Source of the DNA: Candidatus Zhuqueibacterota bacterium
GTDB taxonomy: Bacteria > Zhuqueibacterota > Zhuqueibacteria > Residuimicrobiales > Krinioviventaceae
DNA: 17,233 nucleotides
Direction of reading: 5' to 3'
NCBI GenBank assembly: GCA_003854995.1
Contig: RQOI01000335.1
Coordinates: forward strand, 1 to 17,233
In this document: piece after piece, positions 1 to 7,460 of the stretch
Layout: each line of letters opens with the position of its first letter
How positions within the stretch are numbered: position 1 is the first letter of the stretch
Made by a program: the position numbers and the translations under genes
The notes under the pieces: model-generated
The model's input: the letters and a program-made list of their open reading frames with translations, nothing else
Told to the model about the DNA's origin: nothing
Databases searched by the model: none

Positions 1-618
1 ATCATTGTCAGAAGCGGAACGATTTTGTACTATTTCAAATACGTCTTGAACAATGAATTGCAAGCATCGCTGTTTATGGTGCTGGGCACCGTCGCGGTCA
101 TTGCCGGTGTCGCCTGCACCCAGTTTTTTTCCAAGATACTTGGGAAAAAGAAATTCTATCTGATCGTCATGACGGTGACGACGATTTTGACCGTGCTCTT
201 TTATTTTATCCCCACTGACAAAATTGTTTTGATCTTTGCGGTTCATATTCTCATTTCATTCGTTATGGCGCCGCAAGCGCCGTTGCTCTGGTCCATGTAC
301 GCCGACACGGCGGATTATTCCGAATGGAAAAACGACCGTCGAGCAACCGGTTTGGTCTTTTCGGCCGCAACCTTTGCGCAAAAATTTGGCATTGCGTTGG
401 GCGGCGGATTGGCCGGATGGCTTTTGGCGGGATTTGGATTTGTCGCCAACCAGCAGCAGGCGCCGGAAACGCTCAACGGTATTCGCATGATGATGAGCTT
501 TATCCCGGCGATCGGAACCGCGATCGCGACGGTTGCAGCGATATTTTATGAACTGGATGACAAAACAATGCACAAAATCGAAATAGAACTGAAAGAAAGA
601 AGAGGCAGCGAGGCCTGA
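1..618 (+). CDS. GPH-family (MelB-type) sugar:cation symporter, C-terminal part
   Basis: The reading frame is open from the first base, so the gene starts upstream and only about 205 C-terminal residues are seen. It is a polytopic inner-membrane protein with several hydrophobic helices separated by short charged loops. The segment with MYADTADYSEW followed by RRATGLVFSA (roughly coordinates 295-365) is the loop typical of glycoside-pentoside-hexuronide:cation symporters. The family imports mono- and oligosaccharides with Na+ or H+. The stop lies one base before the GH3 start, so the two are almost certainly co-transcribed. From its neighbours the substrate is inferred to be a beta-glucoside or short beta-glucan oligosaccharide; the sequence alone does not fix it. 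The family is certain, the substrate is a guess. Confidence 0.9.
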   Translation: MIVRSGTILYYFKYVLNNELQASLFMVLGTVAVIAGVACTQFFSKILGKKKFYLIVMTVTTILTVLFYFIPTDKIVLIFAVHILISFVMAPQAPLLWSMYADTADYSEWKNDRRATGLVFSAATFAQKFGIALGGGLAGWLLAGFGFVANQQQAPETLNGIRMMMSFIPAIGTAIATVAAIFYELDDKTMHKIEIELKERRGSEA

Positions 619-619
619 T

Positions 620-2863
620 ATGAAAAAGACTATATTTTCCACGATCGCCTTCACGTTCATTTTTTCAACTGCAGTTTTCAGTATCGAGCTTGTCACCAGT
701 GAAACCGAAAAAAAGATCGATGCGCTCATCGAAAAAATGACGCTCGAGGAAAAAATCGGCCAGATGACGCAACGGAACGCGCGCAGCGGCTCCGAGCCAT
801 TTGAAGGGATGATCCGGGACGGCAAGATCGGCTCCATCCTCAACGAGGTCAATGTCGAGGCCGTCAACCGGGCGCAAAAGATCGCCGTCGAGGAGAGCCG
901 GCTGGCCATTCCGCTCATCGTCGGCCGCGATGTCATCCACGGCTTCCGCACCATCTTTCCCATTCCGCTCGGCCTGGCCGCCACCTGGAATCCACAGCTC
1001 GTCGAGGAGGGCTCGCGCATCGCCGCACTGGAAGCCCGCTCCGTCGGCGTCAACTGGACCTTTGCGCCGATGATGGACATCGCGCGCGATCCCCGCTGGG
1101 GCCGCATCGCCGAAGGCTACGGCGAAGATCCCTATCTCGCCAGTCGCATGGCCGCGGCTATGGTGCGCGGCTTTCAAAGTGACGATCTGGCCAGTCCCAA
1201 CGCGCTGGCCGCCTGCATGAAGCATTTCGTCGGCTATGGCGCCGCCATTGGCGGGCGCGATTACAACACCACCTACATCCCCGAGCTGCTGCTGCGCGAT
1301 ATCTACCTGCCGCCTTTCAAGGCGAGCGTCGACGCCGGCGCCGCGACGCTGATGACCGCCTTCAATGATCTCAACGGTGTACCCGCCACCGGCAACGCAT
1401 TCATTCTGCGCGATATCCTGAAAGGCGAATGGGCTTTTCAAGGCTTTGTGGTCAGCGATTGGGCGTCGGTCACCCAGATGGTGCCGCACGGCTACTGCGC
1501 CGACCACAAAGAGGCTGCGGAAAAGGCGGTCGTGGCGGGCGTGGACATGGAGATGGAAACTCCCTCCTATGCCGATCACATCGCAGAACTGCTCGATGAG
1601 GGCGCCCTGACCCTGGAGATGATCGATGATGCGGTGCGCCGCATACTGAGAGTAAAGTTCGCGCTCGGCCTGTTCGATAATCCGTACACCGACACCGCTC
1701 ACTATCCGACACTGGCGAACGAAAAGCATCTGGCTGCGGCAAAGGAGGCGGCGAAACAGAGCGTCGTGCTGCTGAAGAATGACGGCCATCTTTTGCCGCT
1801 GTCCAAAGAGATGAGCGTCGCTGTCATTGGCCCGCTCGCCGATGCGCCGCAGGAGCAGCTTGGCACCTGGGCATTCGACGGCAGAGCAGAAGAGTCGCAG
1901 ACGCCGTTGACGGCGTTGCGCGATTTTCTCTCTCCGGAAAAAATCAATTATGTGCAGGCTTTACCCTATTCCCGCGCCAAAGAGACGCACGATTTTGACC
2001 AGGCCGCACAGGCGGCGGAGCGATCCGATGTCGTGCTCCTGTTCATGGGCGAAGAGGCGATCCTCTCCGGCGAGGCGCATTGTCGCGCTAACCTCGATCT
2101 GCCCGGTGCGCAGGAGCAACTGATTAAGGTCATCGCCAGCGCGGGCAAGCCGATCGTCCTGGTGGTCATGGCCGGACGCCCCCTGACCATGGGCAACATC
2201 CTCGAGCATATCGATGCGCTCCTCTATGCGTTTCATCCCGGCAGCATGGGCGGACCGGCGGTTGTCGATCTCCTCTTCGGCATCGACTCGCCATCCGGAA
2301 AACTGACCGTCACGTTCCCGAAAGTGGTCGGTCAAATCCCCATGTACTACAATCACAAGAACACCGGTCGGCCGCCGCAGGCGAGTTCATGGGTGCACAT
2401 CGACGATATCCCCCTCAACGCCTGGCAGACCTCTCTGGGCAACGAATCGCACTATCTCGATGCCGGCTTTACACCGCAATATCCATTTGGCTATGGCTTG
2501 TCCTACACCACTTTCGAATACAAAGATCTGCAACTGTCATCGCCGGCCATCAAGATGGGCGAGGCGCTCACCGTCTCCGCCGTCATCCGGAACAGCGGCG
2601 CCATGCGGGCGACCGAGATCGTGCAACTGTATTGTCGCGATCTGGCCGCCAGTATCACGCGGCCGGTGCGCGAGCTGAAGGGTTTCGAACGCATCACTCT
2701 CGAACCCGGTGAGTGCAGGACGGTCGAGTTCGTATTGACGACAGAGGACTTGGCCTTTCCGGGACCGGACATGAAGATGGTGGCCGAACCGGGCGCCTTT
2801 CACGTCTGGATCGCGCCGAGCTCTGAGGGCGGCCTGATGGGCGAATTTTCCATTGCAGAATAA
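620..2863 (+). CDS. GH3 beta-glucosidase, secreted (BglX-like)
   Basis: A 747-residue glycoside hydrolase family 3 enzyme that releases glucose from the non-reducing end of beta-glucosides. An N-terminal signal peptide (about residues 1-21) points to the periplasm or outside. Order: the (beta/alpha)8 domain with the KHF motif (K201-H202) and the nucleophile in VVSDW (D280), the alpha/beta sandwich domain with GEAHCRANLDLPG, where E485 is the likely acid/base, and a C-terminal fibronectin III-like domain (about 655-740). The length is usual for BglX-type enzymes. GAGG six bases before the ATG supports this start, which is one base after the symporter stop. With GH17 and a glucan phosphorylase in the same operon, it probably trims laminari-oligosaccharides. 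GH3 enzymes also act on xylosides and other beta-glucans, so linkage is inferred from context. Confidence 0.93.
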   Translation: MKKTIFSTIAFTFIFSTAVFSIELVTSETEKKIDALIEKMTLEEKIGQMTQRNARSGSEPFEGMIRDGKIGSILNEVNVEAVNRAQKIAVEESRLAIPLIVGRDVIHGFRTIFPIPLGLAATWNPQLVEEGSRIAALEARSVGVNWTFAPMMDIARDPRWGRIAEGYGEDPYLASRMAAAMVRGFQSDDLASPNALAACMKHFVGYGAAIGGRDYNTTYIPELLLRDIYLPPFKASVDAGAATLMTAFNDLNGVPATGNAFILRDILKGEWAFQGFVVSDWASVTQMVPHGYCADHKEAAEKAVVAGVDMEMETPSYADHIAELLDEGALTLEMIDDAVRRILRVKFALGLFDNPYTDTAHYPTLANEKHLAAAKEAAKQSVVLLKNDGHLLPLSKEMSVAVIGPLADAPQEQLGTWAFDGRAEESQTPLTALRDFLSPEKINYVQALPYSRAKETHDFDQAAQAAERSDVVLLFMGEEAILSGEAHCRANLDLPGAQEQLIKVIASAGKPIVLVVMAGRPLTMGNILEHIDALLYAFHPGSMGGPAVVDLLFGIDSPSGKLTVTFPKVVGQIPMYYNHKNTGRPPQASSWVHIDDIPLNAWQTSLGNESHYLDAGFTPQYPFGYGLSYTTFEYKDLQLSSPAIKMGEALTVSAVIRNSGAMRATEIVQLYCRDLAASITRPVRELKGFERITLEPGECRTVEFVLTTEDLAFPGPDMKMVAEPGAFHVWIAPSSEGGLMGEFSIAE

Positions 2864-2878
2864 TCGGAGGAGCTGAAA

Positions 2879-3892
2879 ATGAAAACACGAGCACGACTCG
2901 CCCTCTCCCTGGCCATGATCCTGTGCCTGCACTTCATATCGAGCTGCACAGATTCCGCCCCGGAACCGGCGTTCAAGACTTATGATCTGACGCAACAGCA
3001 ATGCTACGGCCGCTGCATCAGCTATTCGGGATACCGCGAAGGGCAAAATCCGCAAAAATTCATCTATCCCAGTCAGGCGGAGATCCTGGAGGACCTCAAA
3101 ATCCTGGAGAAGAACTGGATTTTGATCCGCACCTATGGATCTGATCAGCACAGCGAAGACGTGCTGCAGGTGATTCGTCGGGAAAAAATCGGCCTCAAGG
3201 TGATGCTCGGCATCTGGCTCGATGGCGAACCGGGACATGAAGAAGACAATGCGAAACAGATCGACACCGCCATCCGCCTGGCGAACGACTATCAGGATAT
3301 CGTCGTTGCCGTGAACGTGGGCAATGAAATACTGGTGCACTGGTCGAATCACAAGGTGCCGGAAGAAAAAGCCATCCAGTACGTCAGGCAGGTGCAGGAC
3401 GCCATCGCGCAACCGGTGACCGTGGCCGACGATTTTCTCTATTGGCGGGAGAACGGACAGAAACTGGCCGATGCAGTCGATTTTGTCACCATGCACACCT
3501 ATCCCATGTGGGGCAAACAGGACATCGACACGGCGATACCGGTCACGCTGGAGCATTACACCAGCGTCGCACAGGCGCTGCCGGGAAAGACGATCGTCAT
3601 TGGCGAGGCCGGCTGGGCGACCTATACGGTCGGCGAGCTGCACGCTCCGCGCGCCGGCGATGAGGCGAAGCAGCAGCGCTATTTCACCGAGCTGATGGCC
3701 TGGGCAGAGCAGAACGACGTGAATGTCTTTTTCTTCGAAGCGTTTGATGAGCCCTGGAAAGGCAGCGGCACCGAAGGTCATTGGGGACTCTTCTCCGAAG
3801 GCCGTAAAGCCAAGCTCGCCATGCGGGAATGGTACCCGGATCTGCTGCCGGATGGCCCGACATCACCGGGATATGAGGACGAGGTAAAATGA
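2879..3892 (+). CDS. GH17-type endo-beta-1,3-glucanase-like lipoprotein
   Basis: A 337-residue protein with a lipoprotein signal peptide: a basic start, a hydrophobic stretch, and a lipobox ending FISSC with C23 as the lipidation site. The rest fits a single TIM barrel of glycoside hydrolase family 17 or a close relative. VNVGNE carries the probable acid/base E150, and IGEAGW the probable nucleophile E243, matching the NE and E-x-GW signatures of GH17. The family cleaves beta-1,3-glucans or transfers them. GGAGGAG (2866-2872) six bases before the ATG supports the start. Membrane anchoring and its place between GH3 and a cytoplasmic phosphorylase suggest that it cuts laminarin-like chains at the cell surface or in the periplasm. 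Endo or exo action, and hydrolysis or transfer, cannot be read from sequence. Confidence 0.82.
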   Translation: MKTRARLALSLAMILCLHFISSCTDSAPEPAFKTYDLTQQQCYGRCISYSGYREGQNPQKFIYPSQAEILEDLKILEKNWILIRTYGSDQHSEDVLQVIRREKIGLKVMLGIWLDGEPGHEEDNAKQIDTAIRLANDYQDIVVAVNVGNEILVHWSNHKVPEEKAIQYVRQVQDAIAQPVTVADDFLYWRENGQKLADAVDFVTMHTYPMWGKQDIDTAIPVTLEHYTSVAQALPGKTIVIGEAGWATYTVGELHAPRAGDEAKQQRYFTELMAWAEQNDVNVFFFEAFDEPWKGSGTEGHWGLFSEGRKAKLAMREWYPDLLPDGPTSPGYEDEVK

Positions 3893-3912
3893 AGAGAGAA
3901 CAGTCGAAATGA
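3889..3912 (+). CDS. seven-codon mini-ORF (MKREQSK) linking GH17 and phosphorylase
   Basis: The ATG at 3889 overlaps the GH17 stop as ATGA. The ORF reads seven codons and its own stop (3910-3912) overlaps the phosphorylase ATG (3909-3911), again as ATGA. GAGG at 3881-3884 serves as a ribosome site four bases ahead of the mini-ORF, whereas the phosphorylase itself has only a poor purine-rich site. Ribosomes could therefore be handed on by termination-reinitiation. The geometry is seen directly; translation and a coupling role are inference, and chance is possible. Confidence 0.3.
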   Translation: MKREQSK

Positions 3913-6900
3913 CAGAACCCATCTATGTCGGGCAGTCGCCGGTCCGGACAGAAAAGAGAAAAGTCACAGGCGAGTATGTTGAGCTGAACGGCGAGCGCTT
4001 TTATCGCATAACCGACTATGATCAGATGGCGCCGTTTTTCATGAGCATTGTCAGTGATTCGGATCACTGGATGTTCATCTCGAGCAACGGCGCCCTGACC
4101 GCCGGCCGCATCAATCCGGACAATGCCCTTTTTCCCTATTATACTGATGATCGCATCCACGACTCGCGCGATCAGACGGGCAGTAAGACGATCCTGCTCG
4201 TCGCAAAAGAGGACAAGAGATACTTGTGGGAGCCGTTTTCGCCGCGCTTTAGCGGTCTCTATGCTGTGCGGCGGGCCATTTACAAGAACAGCACTGGCAA
4301 CAAGATCCTCTTTGAGGAAATCAACGTCGATCTCGGGCTGACGTTTCGTTACGCCTGGCTGAACAGCGAGAGGTTCGGTTTCATCAAGCACGCAACGCTC
4401 ATCAATAACGGCCCGCCCGCCCGGATATCTCTCCTCGATGGCATCCAGAACATCCTGCCCTTTGGCATCGATCGCCGTTTTCAGCTCGAATACAGCACCC
4501 TGGCCGACGCCTATAAAAAAAGCGAGCTCCTCGCCGACGCTGGCCTGGCCATTTTTCGCCTCTGTTCGGTGCCGACGGACAAGGCCGAGCCGAGCGAAGC
4601 GTTGAAAGTCACGACCGTCTGGAGCACCGGCGCCACGGACGCCGTCAGGTTGCTCTCCGCCCGACAGCTCGACAACTTTCGCCAGGTAGTGCCGGTACAA
4701 GCGGAATTCGATGTCAAGGGGATGCGCGGCGCCTATTTCCTGCAGTTCGAACTGGCGCTCGCGGGTGGGAAAGAAAAAGAGTGGTTCATCGTCGCTGACA
4801 TCAACAAAGATTCAGCGGCCGTCGCAGAGTTGCATGAATTCATCAAAACGACGACGGATGCGCGCGAAAAAATCGTGCAGGATGTCGAGGCCGGGACGCA
4901 GCGGCTCATCGCCATCGTCGCCCAAGCCGATGGTCTGCAGCTGACCGGGGACGAGATCGCCTGCAAGCGCCACTTTTCCAACGTCCTGTTCAATGTCATG
5001 CGCGGCGGCATCTTTCATGCAGGCTATTGGGCGGCCAGGACAGATGTGGTCTCTTTCATTCGCAACGCCAATAGACCTGTGGGGACGATGCACGCCTCGT
5101 TTCTGCAGGAGCTGCCGGAGCGCGTCCATTATCAGCAGCTCCTGGCAGATGGTGCAGCGCAAAACGATCCGACTCTGGAAAAATTGTGCCATGAGTATAT
5201 GCCATTGACATTCGGACGTCGGCACGGCGATCCGAGCCGGCCATGGAATGTCTTTGCGATAGAGATCAAAAACGAGCAGGGGGAGGAAATCCTCAACTAT
5301 CAGGGCAACTGGCGCGATATTTTCCAAAACTGGGAGGCGCTGGCGCCGGCATTCCCGGACTATATCGAGAGCATGATAGCCAAGTTTGTCAATGCCTCCA
5401 CAGCTGATGGCTACAATCCCTACCGGGTCACGCGCGACGGTTTTGAATGGGAAGAGCTCGATCCGCACGATCCCTGGTCGCATATCGGCTACTGGGGTGA
5501 CCATCAGATCATCTATCTGCTCAAACTGCTAGAGCTGTCGGCCAGGTATCATCCGGGCAAGCTGGATGCTCTATTGACAAAAAATATTTACGCCTATGCG
5601 GATGTGCCGTATCGCATCAAACCTTATGACGAGCTGCTGCAAGATCCGCACAACACAATCAATTTTGATGCCGAACTGGATCGCGCCATCAAGAGACGCA
5701 CCCTGGAGATCGGCAGCGACGGGAAATTCGTCCGGGATGAAAACGGGATTTATCATGCGACGCTGGCCGAGAAACTGCTGGTTACCCTGTTGGCCAAGCT
5801 GACGAATTTCATCCCGGAGGCGGGCATCTGGATGAACACGCAGAGGCCGGAATGGAACGACGCCAATAACGCGCTGGTCGGCTATGGCGTCTCCATGGTG
5901 ACGCTCTGCTATCTGCGCCGCTTTCTGGTCTTTTGCATAGATCTCTTTGGTCGCTCTGAATGGCGGTCATTTCGTCTGTCGGCTGAGGTCGGCAGCCTGT
6001 TGCGGGACATGCATCGTACATTTGCAGAACATCTGGACCTGCTGGCCGGAGCGCTTTCGGCCAGAGAGCGCAAGACGATCCTCGATGCGCTCGGATCAGC
6101 CGGCTCGGCCTATCGGGGAGCGGTTTATCAAGGATTTGCCGGCGAGCGCGCAGAGATCTCTGCAGAGGCGATCGTCGATTTTTGCGAACTGACCTTGCAA
6201 TATGTCGACCACTCCATCCGGGCGAACAGACGTCCCGATGGCCTCTACCATTCCTATAATCTGATCAGCATGAAGAGTGGCGACGAAATTGCGATTCGCC
6301 ATCTGGATGAGATGCTCGAGGGGCAGGTGGCCGTCCTCAGCTCCGGGATATTGACAGCCGCAGACGCTGTGGCCGTATTGGACGCATTGCGGGCGAGCGC
6401 CCTCTACCGCGCGGATCAGAACAGCTATATATTATATCCGAACCGGACACTACCGGCATTCATGGAGAAAAACAACATTCCCGCCGCTGTTGCCGATACC
6501 TCAGAGCTCATTCGCACCATGCTGGCCGACGGCTATACGAAAATCGTCAAAAGAGGCCAGGGGACTGTCCATTTCAACAGCGCCTGCCGCAACGTCCGCT
6601 TGTTGCGACAAGCGCTGGATGAGCTGGAGGGAACGCCCTATGCAGTGCTCGCCCGCCAGGAAAGAGAGAAAATACTGGACATCTACGAGATGGTCTTTGA
6701 CCATCAGTCCTTCACCGGCCGCTCCGGCTCTTTTTTCAAGTACGAGGGATTGGGGTCGATCTATTGGCACATGGTCGCCAAGCTGCAGTTGGCGGTGGCG
6801 GAAATTCATGCGGCCAGCGTTGATGAAGACGATGACGTGCGCGCAGGACTGGTGCAGCACTATTATGACATTCAAGCGGGCATTGGCGCGCATAAATCGC

Positions 6901-7352
6901 CGGCACTCTACGGGGCGTTTCCGACTGATCCCTATTCGCATACGCCTGAATTCGCCGGAGCGCAGCAGCCGGGCATGACCGGGCAGGTGAAAGAGGATAT
7001 CCTGAGCCGCTTTTTGGAATTGGGCGTCCGCGTCAGCGATGGCGCCATCCATTTCTGCGCCGATCTGCTCAAAAGCTCAGAATTTATCACAGCGCCGCAG
7101 CCATTTTATTTTCACGATGTTTTCGGCGCGCGCAAAGAGATGATGATAGGAGAAGGATGCCTGACCTTCACCATCTGTCAGGTTCCGGTCGTCTACCATC
7201 GCGCGGACAGTCCGCGCATCGAGCTGACGTTTAGAGAGGGCGAAACGGAGCATTCGGACGAGCTGCAGTTGAATCGTGAAACGAGCGCCGCCATTTTCAA
7301 TCGCACAGGCGCTATCCGGCAAGTGGATGTCTATTTGAGGCCAGCTTTATGA
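3909..7352 (+). CDS. glucan phosphorylase of the GH94/GH149 type, probably beta-1,3-oligoglucan phosphorylase
   Basis: A 1147-residue protein with no signal peptide, so cytoplasmic. It combines an N-terminal beta-sandwich region (roughly residues 1-350) with a long helical part fitting an (alpha/alpha)6 barrel. Segments typical of GH94-like phosphorylases are DPHDPWSHIGYWGDH (from 518), EWNDANN (648-654, where D651 is the candidate general acid), YPNR (843-846), RSGSFFKYEGLGSIYWHM (from 938) and GAFPTDPYSHTP (from 1002). About 1100 residues is the size of GH149 beta-1,3-oligoglucan phosphorylases and of GH94 1,2-beta-oligoglucan phosphorylases, and much longer than ordinary cellobiose phosphorylases (about 800). 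The GH17 neighbour favours the beta-1,3 reading. The expected reaction is oligoglucan plus phosphate to glucose 1-phosphate and a shortened chain. The phosphorylase class is fairly sure; linkage is inferred. Confidence 0.75.
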   Translation: MTEPIYVGQSPVRTEKRKVTGEYVELNGERFYRITDYDQMAPFFMSIVSDSDHWMFISSNGALTAGRINPDNALFPYYTDDRIHDSRDQTGSKTILLVAKEDKRYLWEPFSPRFSGLYAVRRAIYKNSTGNKILFEEINVDLGLTFRYAWLNSERFGFIKHATLINNGPPARISLLDGIQNILPFGIDRRFQLEYSTLADAYKKSELLADAGLAIFRLCSVPTDKAEPSEALKVTTVWSTGATDAVRLLSARQLDNFRQVVPVQAEFDVKGMRGAYFLQFELALAGGKEKEWFIVADINKDSAAVAELHEFIKTTTDAREKIVQDVEAGTQRLIAIVAQADGLQLTGDEIACKRHFSNVLFNVMRGGIFHAGYWAARTDVVSFIRNANRPVGTMHASFLQELPERVHYQQLLADGAAQNDPTLEKLCHEYMPLTFGRRHGDPSRPWNVFAIEIKNEQGEEILNYQGNWRDIFQNWEALAPAFPDYIESMIAKFVNASTADGYNPYRVTRDGFEWEELDPHDPWSHIGYWGDHQIIYLLKLLELSARYHPGKLDALLTKNIYAYADVPYRIKPYDELLQDPHNTINFDAELDRAIKRRTLEIGSDGKFVRDENGIYHATLAEKLLVTLLAKLTNFIPEAGIWMNTQRPEWNDANNALVGYGVSMVTLCYLRRFLVFCIDLFGRSEWRSFRLSAEVGSLLRDMHRTFAEHLDLLAGALSARERKTILDALGSAGSAYRGAVYQGFAGERAEISAEAIVDFCELTLQYVDHSIRANRRPDGLYHSYNLISMKSGDEIAIRHLDEMLEGQVAVLSSGILTAADAVAVLDALRASALYRADQNSYILYPNRTLPAFMEKNNIPAAVADTSELIRTMLADGYTKIVKRGQGTVHFNSACRNVRLLRQALDELEGTPYAVLARQEREKILDIYEMVFDHQSFTGRSGSFFKYEGLGSIYWHMVAKLQLAVAEIHAASVDEDDDVRAGLVQHYYDIQAGIGAHKSPALYGAFPTDPYSHTPEFAGAQQPGMTGQVKEDILSRFLELGVRVSDGAIHFCADLLKSSEFITAPQPFYFHDVFGARKEMMIGEGCLTFTICQVPVVYHRADSPRIELTFREGETEHSDELQLNRETSAAIFNRTGAIRQVDVYLRPAL

Positions 7353-7372
7353 GCTAACCTGGAAAATTCACC

Positions 7373-7408
7373 CACATGAAGTTGAAAGGCTGCTAGCCTG
7401 CTCATGTG
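7373..7408 (+). repeat. nested inverted repeat in the 3' untranslated region
   Basis: CACATGA (7373-7379) pairs with TCATGTG (7402-7408). Inside lies a second pair, GGCT (7388-7391) with AGCC (7395-7398). The hairpin sits between the phosphorylase stop and the terminator hairpin and has no T run of its own. It may stabilise the 3' end of the operon mRNA or bind a regulator; the role is inferred. Confidence 0.4.
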
Positions 7409-7419
7409 CAGCGAGCTTT

Positions 7420-7446
7420 GGCGGCTGCCGTCAGCCGCCTTTTTCT
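7420..7446 (+). terminator. rho-independent terminator of the glucan operon
   Basis: A perfect 8-base stem, GGCGGCTG (7420-7427) with CAGCCGCC (7432-7439), closes a CCGT loop and is followed by five T (7440-7444). The opposite strand has no T run, so it acts mainly on + strand transcripts. It separates the operon from the convergent esterase gene that ends at 7461. Confidence 0.85.
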
Positions 7447-7460
7447 CATTCGCTTTTCCT

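Noticed and set aside
256..1107. A 283-codon open frame on the - strand over the symporter/GH3 junction
   Set aside because: Antisense to two well-supported genes, low-complexity Ser/Arg-rich product, no ribosome site.
2537..3781. A 414-codon open frame on the - strand opposite GH3 and GH17
   Set aside because: It lies antisense to two genes with clear catalytic motifs, spans their boundary, and gives no recognisable protein. Such frames arise from the codon bias of the + strand genes.
7353..7460. A small gene between the phosphorylase and the esterase
   Set aside because: The 108 bases are filled by the two hairpins and show no start with a ribosome site.
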